NCBI GenBank assembly: GCA_965202915.1
Contig: OZ241847.1
Location: 806,001 to 870,000, forward strand
Reading direction: 5' to 3'
DNA length: 64,000 nt
Origin: G965202915 sp965202915
Lineage (GTDB): Bacteria; Pseudomonadota; Gammaproteobacteria; Eutrophobiales; Eutrophobiaceae
Under the pieces are notes generated by a model. That model was given only the letters and a program-made list of their open reading frames with translations. It was not told the DNA's origin and did no database searches. Position numbers and translations under genes: made by a program. Shown in pieces: positions 51,394 through 60,710 of this stretch. The stretch's first letter is position 1; each line of letters begins with the position of its first letter.

Positions 51394-52548
51394 ATGGCAA
51401 ATAAAACAACGATCAAATCGAAACCTAAAAAAGCAGTGGCGCTAAGCGGGACCGTTGCCGGTAATACGGCATTGTGTACGGTAGGCAGAACCGGGAATGA
51501 TTTGCATTATCGCGGTTACGATATATTGGATATCGCCGAGGTTTGTGAGTTTGAGGAAATTGCATATTTACTGGTCCACGGGACATTACCGACGTCATCG
51601 GAACTAAGTGCCTATAAAACAAAACTGTGCTGCTTGCGTGGTTTACCCGCCGCGGTCAAAACTTCTCTGGAACAGCTTCCGGCCTCGGTACATCCGATGG
51701 ACGTGTTAAGAACGGCGTGCTCGGTATTGGGTGCGGTAATGCCGGAAAAAGCCGATCACAACGCCGCCGGTGCCAGAGATATTGCCGATCGCTTAATGGC
51801 TTCCTTTGGCTCCATGTTGCTTTACTGGTACCACTACGCCGTCAATGGAAAACGTATCGACGTTGAAACCGATGATGACTCCATAGGCGGGCATTTTCTG
51901 CATCTACTCCACGGTAAAGAATCGCCCCTTGAATGGGTGCGCGCGATGCACACTTCTCTTATTTTATACGCGGAGCATGAGTACAACGCCTCAACCTTTA
52001 CCGGCAGAGTCATCGCCGGCACCGGTTCCGATATGTTTTCATGCATAACGGGCGCCATTGGCGCGTTGCGCGGACCCAAACACGGTGGCGCCAATGAGGT
52101 TGCTTTTGAGATTCAACAACGATACGCCGATCCGAGTCAGGCGGAGGCGGATATTCGCGAACGTCTGTCGCGTAAAGAAATCATTATCGGTTTCGGACAC
52201 CCTGTTTACACTGTGGGCGACCCTCGCAATAAAGTGATTAAGGCTCTGGCGAAGCGCCTGGCTGCGCGTGCGAAAAACATGAAAACTTTCAAGATTGCGG
52301 AACGCATTGAAAAAGTGATCTGGAACGACAAAAAAATGTTTCCAAATCTGGATTGGTTTTCGGCCGTTTCTTATGCGTTGATGAACGTACCCACTGCGAT
52401 GTTCACGCCTTTATTTGTGATTGCTCGCACCTCCGGTTGGGCGGCACACGTCATCGAGCAGCGACGGGATGGAAAAATTATTCGACCCGGCGCTAATTAT
52501 ATTGGCCCTGAAAATCTAAAATTCACACCAATAAGCAAGCGCAAGTGA
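51394..52548 (+). CDS. prpC: 2-methylcitrate synthase
   Basis: 384 residues, type II citrate-synthase fold. LHYRGYDILDIAEVCEFEEI at the N-terminus, GALRGPKHGGANEVAFE, the catalytic-region GFGHPVYTVGDPRN, and GWAAHVIEQRRDGKIIRPGA near the C-terminus are typical of PrpC. Condenses propionyl-CoA with oxaloacetate. The adjacent prpD gene supports PrpC over GltA. In this setting propionyl-CoA could come from methylcatechol breakdown (via propanal) or from odd-chain acids. Confidence 0.92.
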   Translation: MANKTTIKSKPKKAVALSGTVAGNTALCTVGRTGNDLHYRGYDILDIAEVCEFEEIAYLLVHGTLPTSSELSAYKTKLCCLRGLPAAVKTSLEQLPASVHPMDVLRTACSVLGAVMPEKADHNAAGARDIADRLMASFGSMLLYWYHYAVNGKRIDVETDDDSIGGHFLHLLHGKESPLEWVRAMHTSLILYAEHEYNASTFTGRVIAGTGSDMFSCITGAIGALRGPKHGGANEVAFEIQQRYADPSQAEADIRERLSRKEIIIGFGHPVYTVGDPRNKVIKALAKRLAARAKNMKTFKIAERIEKVIWNDKKMFPNLDWFSAVSYALMNVPTAMFTPLFVIARTSGWAAHVIEQRRDGKIIRPGANYIGPENLKFTPISKRK

Positions 52549-52575
52549 ATTTGGAATTATAAAAAGAGATCATTA

Positions 52576-54027
52576 ATGTCCATTGGAATTAAAGACGCTC
52601 AGCGGCCCGCGCCCGACCAACTGCTGGTCGATATTGCCACTTACGTTGATAGTTTCAAAGTGGAAAGCGATGAGGCGATCAATACCGCACGGTACTGTTT
52701 AATGGATACATTGGGCTGTGGTTTGCTGGCGCTCAACTATCCCGCTTGTACCAAACTGCTGGGGCCGGTGGTGGCCGGAGCCGATATGCAAAATGGTGCC
52801 CGAGTCCCGGGCACGGCGTATGAACTCGACCCGGTCACGGCTGCGTTTAATATTGGTTGCATGATTCGTTGGCTGGATTTTAATGACACCTGGCTCGCCG
52901 CGGAGTGGGGTCATCCCTCGGATAATCTTGGCGGTATTTTAGCGGTGGCGGACTATCTCAGCCGCAAAAAAATTGCCGAAGGACAAACGCCCCTGACTAT
53001 GCGGAACGTATTGCTTGCAATGATCAAAGCCCATGAGATTCAGGGCGTTATTGCGTTGGAAAACAGCTTTAATCGAGTCGGTTTGGATCACGTTTTGCTG
53101 GTGCGGGTGGCAACAACGGCGGTGGTTACAAACATGTTGGGAGGAAGTAAGGAACAACTTATTAACGCCGTTTCCAACGCCTGGATTGACGGTGGCGCAT
53201 TGCGCGCCTATCGCCATGCACCGAATACCGGTTCCAGAAAATCCTGGGCGGCCGGGGACGCCACGAGTCGCGGCGTGCGTCTTGCGTTAATTGCACTAAG
53301 CGGTGAAATGGGTTACCCCTCGGCACTCAGCGCTAAAAACTGGGGATATAACGATGTATTGTTCAATGGCAAAGAATTTAAATTTACTCAGGGTTTTGGC
53401 TCTTACGTTATGGAAAACATTTTGTTCAAGATTTCATTTCCCGCTGAATTTCACGCTCAGACCGCGGTGGAAGCGGCGCTTAGCCTGCATGAACAAGTGA
53501 AAGATCGGATGGATGATATCGATAAAATTGTGATTCAAACGCAAGAGGCCGGTTTTAGAATTATTAACAAAACCGGGCCACTCGATAATCCGGCGGACCG
53601 AGATCATTGCATTCAATATATGGTCGCGGTGCCGCTTGTTTTTGGTCGTCTGAGCGCGGATGATTATGAAGATAATGTTGGCAATGATCCGCGTATTGAT
53701 GGTTTGCGGGACAAAATGGAAGTCATCGAGAACAAGCAATACAGTATCGATTATCTGGACCCGGAAAAACGCTCGATTGGCAACGCGGTTCAGATTTTCT
53801 TCACCGACGGCACCCGCACTGACAATATTGCAGTGGAATACCCAATTGGTCATTGGCGCAGGCGTTCCGAAGGTACGCCTTTATTAAAAGAAAAATTTGC
53901 ACAAAACATTAAAACTCGATTGGCTGATAAACAAGCGGACGCCATTATTGAAATTTTTGGTGATCCGGTGGCACTGGCCAACACCCCGGTTAATGATTTT
54001 GTCGAGTTATGGGTAAAGAATGAGTGA
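52576..54027 (+). CDS. prpD: 2-methylcitrate dehydratase
   Basis: 483 residues, MmgE/PrpD family. It includes YCLMDTLGCGLLALNYPACT, MIRWLDFNDTWLAAEWGHPS (catalytic Asp/Glu region), RVATTAVVTNMLGG and DRDHCIQYMVAVPLVFGRL. Dehydrates 2-methylcitrate to methylaconitate. It follows prpC by 27 bp. No prpB (methylisocitrate lyase) or acnD is present in the window, so the cycle is only partly encoded here. Confidence 0.93.
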   Translation: MSIGIKDAQRPAPDQLLVDIATYVDSFKVESDEAINTARYCLMDTLGCGLLALNYPACTKLLGPVVAGADMQNGARVPGTAYELDPVTAAFNIGCMIRWLDFNDTWLAAEWGHPSDNLGGILAVADYLSRKKIAEGQTPLTMRNVLLAMIKAHEIQGVIALENSFNRVGLDHVLLVRVATTAVVTNMLGGSKEQLINAVSNAWIDGGALRAYRHAPNTGSRKSWAAGDATSRGVRLALIALSGEMGYPSALSAKNWGYNDVLFNGKEFKFTQGFGSYVMENILFKISFPAEFHAQTAVEAALSLHEQVKDRMDDIDKIVIQTQEAGFRIINKTGPLDNPADRDHCIQYMVAVPLVFGRLSADDYEDNVGNDPRIDGLRDKMEVIENKQYSIDYLDPEKRSIGNAVQIFFTDGTRTDNIAVEYPIGHWRRRSEGTPLLKEKFAQNIKTRLADKQADAIIEIFGDPVALANTPVNDFVELWVKNE

Positions 54028-54083
54028 CCGCCAACTTGTGCGTCCAATGTTTAATAATATGAGCTTAAATAGAGGTTCCCGAC

Positions 54084-54683
54084 ATGTCTCGAATGAAACC
54101 ATTAACCATTGAAGAGTGCAAAGATGAGGAATTAAAAAAGGCTTTTTTGCATTTTGTGGACACGCTTGGCTTTGTGCCCAACAGTTTATTGACCATGCAA
54201 AGAGTTCCGGCCATCGCCAAGTCGGTTATTCAAATGAATAAAGCCGTATTTGCGCCGGATAGCAAAGTGGATCCGGGGTTTAAACGTCTCGTTGCACATA
54301 TGGCCAGTCAAGCCTCAGGCTGCCAATATTGCAAAGCGCATACCAGCGTCAGTGCCACGCATCTTGGTATCAGTGAAGAAAAAATGCAGGCTGTTTATGA
54401 CTATGCAAACAGTCCGTTGTTCAGTGACAGGGAACGAGTCGCACTGGACTTCGCGTTGGCGGCCGCGTCCGTGCCAAATGAGGTGACCGATGAACTGTAT
54501 TTGCAATTATCCAATTGCTGGAGTGAAGAACAGATTGTCGAAATACTGGGAGTCATTGGAATGTTTGGTTTTTTTAACCGTTGGAATGATTCAATGGCCA
54601 CGCCCCTGGAGGAAACACCATTGTCAGTGGCGGAAAATTTGCTTGCTGATAAAGGCTGGGAAGCCGGTAAGCATGGTAATTAA
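54084..54683 (+). CDS. Carboxymuconolactone decarboxylase / AhpD-like protein
   Basis: 199 residues. The AhpD/CMD core has HMASQASGCQYCKAHTSVSA with the redox-active CxxC and following His, and the ending FFNRWNDSMATPLE as in uncharacterised peroxidase-related members. It may reduce peroxides or act on an aromatic lactone; the family does not decide. A TAGAGG ribosome site precedes the ATG. It is 56 bp after prpD and may be in the same operon. Confidence 0.82.
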   Translation: MSRMKPLTIEECKDEELKKAFLHFVDTLGFVPNSLLTMQRVPAIAKSVIQMNKAVFAPDSKVDPGFKRLVAHMASQASGCQYCKAHTSVSATHLGISEEKMQAVYDYANSPLFSDRERVALDFALAAASVPNEVTDELYLQLSNCWSEEQIVEILGVIGMFGFFNRWNDSMATPLEETPLSVAENLLADKGWEAGKHGN

Positions 54684-54737
54684 GCATCAATACATAAATC
54701 TGTTATTAAATGAATAATTGAATATGGAGCAAAAACA

Positions 54738-55331
54738 GTGACGGAAGCGGTTAATATTACGGTGTTTTTTAATTTTCGCAGCCCTTATTGCTATTTGGCG
54801 TCCAAGGGAATGTGGCAAATGTTTGAGGAGTATCACGCCCGTCTGGTTTGGCGTCCGTTTTCAGGCTGGGACGGCCGCTCTCCACCGGAAATAGCAAAAT
54901 ACAGAATTCCCCTGGTACGACAGGACGTGGCCCGCTGGGCAAAACGGATGGGGATCCCGTTTAATCCGCCGCCTATCACAACCGAGCCCACCAAAGCCGC
55001 CTTAGGTTCATTATTGGCGGAGGAAAAAGGTTTGCTGATGAACTACGTGATTGAGGTCATGCGTGCGGAATGGGCGCAGGGCCTGGACATTGGCGAGAAT
55101 GAGGTATTATTAAGCGTCGGAGACCTTATCGGGCTGGACGCCAATGAGTTGGCGGAAGTCATTGATTCAAAAGATTATTTAGACAGGCTTATTGCCAATA
55201 AAAAGGAAGCGGGCCGCATAGGGGTAATTGGCGTTCCCACTTTTGTTATAGGCGAGGCTATTTTCTGGGGCAATGATCGCTTGGAATTTGTGCATGATCA
55301 TTTGCGGGAATTGAGATTAAGGCGTTTGTGA
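54738..55331 (+). CDS. DsbA-like 2-hydroxychromene-2-carboxylate isomerase family protein
   Basis: 197 residues, thioredoxin fold of the DsbA/HCCA isomerase type. It starts with FFNFRSPYCYLASKGMWQM, with the SPY motif where the glutathione-using isomerases carry the reactive Ser. VIGVPTFVIGEAIFWGNDRL is the C-terminal signature. HCCA isomerase acts in naphthalene breakdown using glutathione. The actual substrate here is unknown; the neighbouring GST gene fits a glutathione-dependent step. Confidence 0.82.
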   Translation: MTEAVNITVFFNFRSPYCYLASKGMWQMFEEYHARLVWRPFSGWDGRSPPEIAKYRIPLVRQDVARWAKRMGIPFNPPPITTEPTKAALGSLLAEEKGLLMNYVIEVMRAEWAQGLDIGENEVLLSVGDLIGLDANELAEVIDSKDYLDRLIANKKEAGRIGVIGVPTFVIGEAIFWGNDRLEFVHDHLRELRLRRL

Positions 55332-55350
55332 TCCCGCCGGGCGTAAAAAT

Positions 55351-55956
55351 ATGGCGTTAAAGTTATTTTCAAAAATTGAGTGCCCTTTTTGCTGGAAGGT
55401 GAAAATTGCCTTAAAGTATCTGGATATGGATTATGAGCTTGTGGAATGGAAGAAACCGGACCGAGACACACTGCTGAAACTTTCCCCCAATGGCTTGACG
55501 CCGGTATTACAGGATAATGAATTAATTATTTGGGATTCAGTGCCGATAATCTATTATCTTGAGGACCTTGCAGGCAGGAAAACCTTATTCCCCGGAGAAA
55601 TAACGGATCGTAGCAAGGCAAGATTGCTGCATACCTATAGTAATTCAATTGTTGGGATTAATCTGCGCGAAATTATTTTTGAGAAACGCAATAAAATTGA
55701 GGCGGAATGGGACCTGGAAAAGATCAGCAGGCATCAACTGGGATGGGGGAAATCATTGGATTGGCTGGAAGCTCAAATAGAAGACGAACACAATTTTTTA
55801 TCGGCCGGATTCTCAGTCGCGGATGCGGCATTACTGCCCAGATTGGGGCTGGCTGAATATTATGGTGTTGGAGTGCGTGATACCCACCGCAGACTTCACA
55901 ATTGGTTTCAAAATGGCAGGCAAACCCCCGTTTATTTTGAAACCTCGCCGCGGTAG
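55351..55956 (+). CDS. Glutathione S-transferase family protein
   Basis: 201 residues. N-terminal thioredoxin-like domain: LFSKIECPFCWKVKIALKYL with a CPFC motif, and the GSH-binding IWDSVPIIYYLED. The helical C-terminal domain ends in AGFSVADAALLPRLGLAEY. The CxxC suggests a redox-type (beta/omega or stringent starvation-like) member. It begins 19 bp after the isomerase-like gene, probably in the same operon. Confidence 0.85.
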   Translation: MALKLFSKIECPFCWKVKIALKYLDMDYELVEWKKPDRDTLLKLSPNGLTPVLQDNELIIWDSVPIIYYLEDLAGRKTLFPGEITDRSKARLLHTYSNSIVGINLREIIFEKRNKIEAEWDLEKISRHQLGWGKSLDWLEAQIEDEHNFLSAGFSVADAALLPRLGLAEYYGVGVRDTHRRLHNWFQNGRQTPVYFETSPR

Positions 55957-56118
55957 TATTATAGAGTGCGGCATTGCAATTATCGTCACCAATTAACGGC
56001 AAACCAAATACTTGATTTCTATCAAAAGCGTCGAAATCCGCGGCCCGGTTCACTGCGCCCCTGTATGGAATAATATGGCCGACCGGTCGACCGCATCGGG
56101 AAACCCGCTTAACCCACC

Positions 56119-56703
56119 ATGGTAAAACCCCGCATTGTGTTGGCCTCATCGTCGCCCTATCGGCGGCAGATTTTAGAGCGCGTTAAGCTCGCATTTATCT
56201 GTCACGCACCGAACGTTGATGAGTCCGTGTTGCCGGGCGAATCGGCCCCGGCCCTGGTGGCACGCCTGGCCCTGACCAAGGCCAAAGCGGTGGCGGAGCA
56301 CTATCCGAACGGGTTGATCATCGGCGCCGACCAGGTCGCCGATCATCGCGGAGAGATCATCGGCAAGCCGGCGGATCACCAGGACGCGGTGCGGCAATTA
56401 CAATCCATGTCCGGCTCCGTCATTACCCTGTATGCCGGCGTGGTGCTGTACGATCCTGCCGGCAATGACGTCCAGTCGGCGGTGGAACCGTTTGTGGTCG
56501 AGTTTCGGGAACTTGACGCCGACCTGATCGACCGCTATCTCAAGGCCGAGCAACCTTATAATTGTTGCGGTAGCCTCAAGGCGGAAGGCCCGGGCATTGC
56601 GCTGTTAAAACGCCTCCAGGGAGAAGACCCCAATGCACTGGTGGGTCTGCCGCTGATTCGGCTGATCGATATGCTCAAAAACGCCGGCATGGAGCTAGTC
56701 TAG
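56119..56703 (+). CDS. Maf family nucleotide pyrophosphatase (YceF type)
   Basis: 194 residues. LASSSPYRRQILERVKLAF at the N-terminus, GADQVADHRGEIIGKP in the middle, and CGSLKAEGPGIALLKRLQGE with LVGLPLIRLIDML at the end. This fits YceF-like Maf proteins, which hydrolyse m7GTP. The length is normal. A 160-bp gap separates it from the GST gene. Confidence 0.92.
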   Translation: MVKPRIVLASSSPYRRQILERVKLAFICHAPNVDESVLPGESAPALVARLALTKAKAVAEHYPNGLIIGADQVADHRGEIIGKPADHQDAVRQLQSMSGSVITLYAGVVLYDPAGNDVQSAVEPFVVEFRELDADLIDRYLKAEQPYNCCGSLKAEGPGIALLKRLQGEDPNALVGLPLIRLIDMLKNAGMELV

Positions 56704-56831
56704 GTAGCGGCTCAGCCATCGGGTTCAAACAAAGAAACCGCGCTTTATAATGCCCCAAACAATCAGCGGGCACGTCCGGATGATGTGCTAAAATGCCAAT
56801 ACGACTCAAAATTGACCGAGGATCACAGACG

Positions 56832-57185
56832 ATGGACGTCAAAATTTATCACAACCCCAGATGTTCCAAATCACGCCAAACTCTTAAACTGCTCAGGGAA
56901 AATAATATTGAACCCAATATTATTGAATATCTTAAAACACCGCCCGACCGGAACACGCTTATCCATTTATTGGAATTGCTGGGTTTGCAGGCCGCCGAGC
57001 TATTGCGCAAAAATGAAACGGCTTACAAAACGTCCGGCCTGGATCGTTCCGATATAAACGATGCAGAAATTATTGATGCAATGATCGCATACCCGATTCT
57101 GATTGAGAGACCAATCGTGGTCGCCAAAGGCAACGCGGTTATTGGCCGCCCCCCGGAAAACGTACTTGCTATTATCGGGCGATGA
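56832..57185 (+). CDS. arsC: ArsC-type arsenate reductase (glutaredoxin)
   Basis: 117 residues from the ATG at 56832, which follows GAGG; the frame opens at 56793. YHNPRCSKSRQTLKLLRE has the catalytic cysteine, IIEYLKTPPDRNTL follows, and RPIVVAKGNAVIGRPPENVL contains the anion-binding Arg. Reduces arsenate to arsenite with glutathione and glutaredoxin. It overlaps the WrbA gene by 4 bp. Confidence 0.92.
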   Translation: MDVKIYHNPRCSKSRQTLKLLRENNIEPNIIEYLKTPPDRNTLIHLLELLGLQAAELLRKNETAYKTSGLDRSDINDAEIIDAMIAYPILIERPIVVAKGNAVIGRPPENVLAIIGR

Positions 57186-57778
57186 TCGAAATACTGGTGC
57201 TTTATTACAGCAGGAATGGCAGCGTCAAAACACTGGCGGAATTGATCAGCCGGGGATGCGAGGCCACCGGCGAATGCACGGCCCGGTTGCGCACCGTCCC
57301 GCCGGTCTCAACGGTAACCGAGTCCACTGAAGACGATATTCCCGATTCAGGCGCCCCCTATGCAAGCCATGCGGACCTGGTCGAGTGCGATGGTCTGGCC
57401 CTGGGCAGTCCAACGCGATTTGGCAATATGGCGGCACCATTAAAATATTTCCTGGATTCAACCTCGGACGTCTGGCTAAGCGGCGGTCTGTCGGGTAAAC
57501 CGGCGGCGGTGTTCACTTCTTCCAGCAGTGTCCACGGCGGCCAGGAAACCACGCTGATCTCAATGATGTTGCCACTGCTGCATCATGGCATGATGATCAT
57601 CGGCCTGCCCTACCAGGAACCGGCCTTACTCAGCACCAGGGGCGGCGGCACGCCCTATGGCGCCAGTCACGTGGCCGGCGCCGACAATGCCGCGGAGATC
57701 ACCGAAGATGAAAAAACCCTGGCTATCGCGCTCGGCAAAAGACTGGCGGTTGCAACCGCGAACTTGAAGGCAAATTGA
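57182..57778 (+). CDS. wrbA: NAD(P)H:quinone oxidoreductase, WrbA family
   Basis: 198 residues, flavodoxin-like. Phosphate-binding LYYSRNGSVKTLAELI, GSPTRFGNMAAPLKYFLDST, FTSSSSVHGGQETTLISMM and GGTPYGASHVAGADN are typical of WrbA. Reduces quinones by two electrons. Its ATG overlaps the arsC stop (ATGA), so the two are co-translated. Confidence 0.93.
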   Translation: MIEILVLYYSRNGSVKTLAELISRGCEATGECTARLRTVPPVSTVTESTEDDIPDSGAPYASHADLVECDGLALGSPTRFGNMAAPLKYFLDSTSDVWLSGGLSGKPAAVFTSSSSVHGGQETTLISMMLPLLHHGMMIIGLPYQEPALLSTRGGGTPYGASHVAGADNAAEITEDEKTLAIALGKRLAVATANLKAN

Positions 57779-57817
57779 TGCAGTGACCACTGAATCACGG
57801 CTTCCTGTGGGCCTCGA

Positions 57818-58525
57818 TCAGGTGTCGCTTAACAATGATTTTACAAACGGGATGGTCGGTTTTCTTTTTGCGGACAGAGACGCGGAATCGATCCGGTCCA
57901 GTAAATGAAATAATGAACGTGGATCGCGTGATACGCGTTTAAGTATGTAATTGGCGACTTCTTCCGATAATTCAAAGGCGCGTTTATCGGCTCGACGATA
58001 CAGGGCTTCAATTTTATCCTGATCGTTTAATTGCTTTAAATAATAGGCCAGATCCCAGGATAATCTGGTTTTCAGATCCGCCAGCGTCAAAGCAAGCCTG
58101 TCGGGTTTATCGTTGCCGCTGATCAGCATCGCATGCCGGTTTTCTCTCAGCCAATTGAATAACTGCATCAATGCGCGCTCCCAATCTTCATCTCCGGCAA
58201 CCTGATGGATATCATCGACACAAACCAGGTGGAACTCTTCCAGCCCTTCCAGCAGGGCCGGTGTAAATCGACGATGCTCGGTCATGGGAATATAAACACT
58301 GCGCCTGGCATGATCGGCGGCGGCGTGACAGGCGGCCTGCAAAAGGTGACTTTTACCGCTCCCCGCCCCACCCCAGAGATAAATAAATTTTGATTCATAT
58401 CCGACGGCAAGATTTTTTACCTGGCTCAATGCTTCAAAATTAGGCCCGGCGATAAACACATCGAATCCAATATCCCACTTATGGCCAAATTCAAACGGAA
58501 TTTGTCTTTTATTAAATCCGGTCAT
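57818..58525 (-). CDS. hda: DnaA regulatory inactivator Hda
   Basis: 235 residues, DnaA-like AAA+ without the DNA-binding domain. Walker A is WGGAGSGKSHLLQAA, Walker B LVCVDDIHQVAGDEDWE, and sensor region KTRLSWDLAYYLKQLND. With the sliding clamp it stimulates ATP hydrolysis on DnaA after replication starts. The N-terminal QIPFEFGH replaces the clamp-binding motif (QxPL/F). It begins 2 bp after the AI-2E permease stop. Confidence 0.94.
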   Translation of the reverse strand: MTGFNKRQIPFEFGHKWDIGFDVFIAGPNFEALSQVKNLAVGYESKFIYLWGGAGSGKSHLLQAACHAAADHARRSVYIPMTEHRRFTPALLEGLEEFHLVCVDDIHQVAGDEDWERALMQLFNWLRENRHAMLISGNDKPDRLALTLADLKTRLSWDLAYYLKQLNDQDKIEALYRRADKRAFELSEEVANYILKRVSRDPRSLFHLLDRIDSASLSAKRKPTIPFVKSLLSDT

Positions 58526-58527
58526 GC

Positions 58528-59580
58528 TTATTCGGCATATAAACTGCTTGCAAGATAGCGCTGATGGGCATGCCGCAACAGCACCGTTAGCACCGCTGCA
58601 ACCGGCAATGCCAACAACACCCCAAAAAAACCAAACAACTGGCCGCCGGCCATCACTGCAAATATCACCGCAACCGGGTGTATGCCGATGCGGTCACCGA
58701 TTAACAGAGGCGTCAGTAACATGCCTTCTATGGCCTGGCCAAGGCCAAAAACAAGCAATACGTATAATATCGGGATAAAATCATAGAATTGAAAAAACGC
58801 CGCCGTGGCCGCGGCCGAGAAGCCGATCACAAAACCAAGGTAGGGCACGAAACTTACAAGACCCGCCAATATGCCAATCAATAATGCAAATTCCAAGCCG
58901 ACGATCCAGAGCCCGGTTGAATAAATCACGCCCTGAACCAGCATGATCAATAATTGTCCGCGTAAAAATTCCGCCAACACCGCGTCGCATTCCCCGGCCA
59001 ACCGTGCAATCAAGGCCTGATATTTTTTTGGTATCAGTTCTCCGATCCTGCCCAGCAGCTTATTCCAATCCCTTAATAGATAAAAGGCCACCACTGGAAT
59101 GATCACCAGATAACTGATCCATAATAAAAATACCCGGCCGGATTGTGATACCCGCCCCAGCAATTTGCCCATAATATGGCCCAAACTTTGCCAATGACTC
59201 ATGACCGCCTGTTTGAGCGCGTTCGGATCGATTGCGGAGATATCGACACCAACCAATGAGGCGATACTATCGGCTTTTGATTGAACGAAATCGATCACAT
59301 CCGGGATGCGTATGATCAATCTGCCAATTTGGTCCTGCAACAACGGCAATACCACGACCAACACCGACAGGGCGATAAACGTCATCAGGGCAAATATCGC
59401 AATAACCGCCAGCACCCTGGATAATCCCGCCGCTTCCAGTTTATTAACCGCCGGGTCGCCGAGATAGGCCAGGAGCATTCCAATCAAAAAAGGCGCCAGG
59501 ATAGGAGCCAGTCTGTACAGAATCCAGCCACCCAGCAATACGCTTATCAGGATCAGCCATTTCTGCGCGTCCGTTATCAT
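58528..59580 (-). CDS. AI-2E family (PerM-like) permease
   Basis: 350 residues with 7-8 hydrophobic segments. PFLIGMLLAYLGDPAVNKLE, a soluble region near residues 80-150, then GLVSFVPYLGFVIGFSAA and GDRIGIHPVAVIFAVMAGG, both typical of the AI-2E/UPF0118 family. Function is unclear for this type. The order with Hda, DUF2066 and purM is conserved in gammaproteobacteria. Confidence 0.92.
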   Translation of the reverse strand: MITDAQKWLILISVLLGGWILYRLAPILAPFLIGMLLAYLGDPAVNKLEAAGLSRVLAVIAIFALMTFIALSVLVVVLPLLQDQIGRLIIRIPDVIDFVQSKADSIASLVGVDISAIDPNALKQAVMSHWQSLGHIMGKLLGRVSQSGRVFLLWISYLVIIPVVAFYLLRDWNKLLGRIGELIPKKYQALIARLAGECDAVLAEFLRGQLLIMLVQGVIYSTGLWIVGLEFALLIGILAGLVSFVPYLGFVIGFSAAATAAFFQFYDFIPILYVLLVFGLGQAIEGMLLTPLLIGDRIGIHPVAVIFAVMAGGQLFGFFGVLLALPVAAVLTVLLRHAHQRYLASSLYAE

Positions 59581-59584
59581 TAAA

Positions 59585-60637
59585 TCAATGCTTTTTTAGG
59601 CGAAATTCAGTACCGGGCGGATCAGCGATGGCCGCCAGCGTATCGCCCAGCGATATTGCCTGGCCTATGGCCGATATGCCGCCCAGATTAGTGATTGCAA
59701 AGGTAATGCTGTTTCCCTGTAGTTGCTTGACCTTGATATCCGTCACCGAATTAAGCGATTCCAGATACCGCAATACCCTTGCGTATTGATCGAGAGTATC
59801 GACGTCATTGACAACCAGGGTTAACGCCTCCTGTTGGGCCTGTGCCTGAATATTGGCGTAGCTGTCCACCAGTCGGTCCGCGATTTCATCAATGCCCTCA
59901 GTCAACGCCACCTCGACCCGTTCCGCCCGTGAAGACCATTTGCTTGTTTGACCCTGTATGATCGCGGTCCAGTGTATTTCCGATGCGGATGAGGGGCTCG
60001 GTTCAATGCTGCCCAATAATATCACGTCGCTGCGGTAGCGATTCGAGGCGGCAACCACCGGCTCAGTAACACCGGCGCGGATATCATCGATTCTTACCTT
60101 AGACGTGTCTTCAATGTCCAGAAGCGGAAATATCAAGGGAATGCCTCTTGCCCGCGCATGGGTGTCGATGGTATTCAGGTAAGTCGTTTCATCCCCAAGA
60201 CCGATAATTTTAGCGCCTGTTGCAGTCTGTGCGGCCAACCAGATCAGTACCGACGGACGTTCCTGACCCCATACGGCAATACCGTTATCGAGCAAGGCCT
60301 TATTCAGGGCGGCTTCATCAAACAGCACCAACAACTTGTTATCGGCCGCGTCCGTTGCAGATGATTGATCATTTTGATAATAACGATATTGCAGTACATA
60401 TCGTTCAGCGGCATCGATGACCGGTTTTAACGCCAACCGACCGGCGACGTCCTTGTCACCGGTGAGTTTTACCATGACTGCGCTTAACGCCGACCGAATC
60501 GCCGATATTCTGCCACCGGCACTTTGATCGGCAACCGCTACGCCGGCTTCATACAAGCCGGAAACCTGTAGCGCCATCACCGATGAGGCCGATAGCAAGG
60601 CGCAAACCAGACCAAAAAACACTATTCCTTTGTTCAT
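59585..60637 (-). CDS. DUF2066 protein, exported
   Basis: 350 residues from the ATG at 60637. The frame extends to 60694, but the signal peptide MNKGIVFFGLVCALLSASSVMA starts here. The mature part carries ISAIRSALSAVMVKLTGDKD and LVLFDEAALNKALLDNGIAV, typical of DUF2066. Function unknown. It ends 4 bp before the permease start and is divergent from purM. Confidence 0.88.
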   Translation of the reverse strand: MNKGIVFFGLVCALLSASSVMALQVSGLYEAGVAVADQSAGGRISAIRSALSAVMVKLTGDKDVAGRLALKPVIDAAERYVLQYRYYQNDQSSATDAADNKLLVLFDEAALNKALLDNGIAVWGQERPSVLIWLAAQTATGAKIIGLGDETTYLNTIDTHARARGIPLIFPLLDIEDTSKVRIDDIRAGVTEPVVAASNRYRSDVILLGSIEPSPSSASEIHWTAIIQGQTSKWSSRAERVEVALTEGIDEIADRLVDSYANIQAQAQQEALTLVVNDVDTLDQYARVLRYLESLNSVTDIKVKQLQGNSITFAITNLGGISAIGQAISLGDTLAAIADPPGTEFRLKKH

Positions 60638-60710
60638 AATCATCAAGCTATTTAAAATTGGCAAGCGAGTCAAGAATTGCAGCCAAATGTTCAACTGGAT
60701 ATTATGCGGT

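Noticed and set aside
56785..57057. ORF in another frame over arsC
   Set aside because: Shadow of arsC, which has clear family motifs in its own frame.
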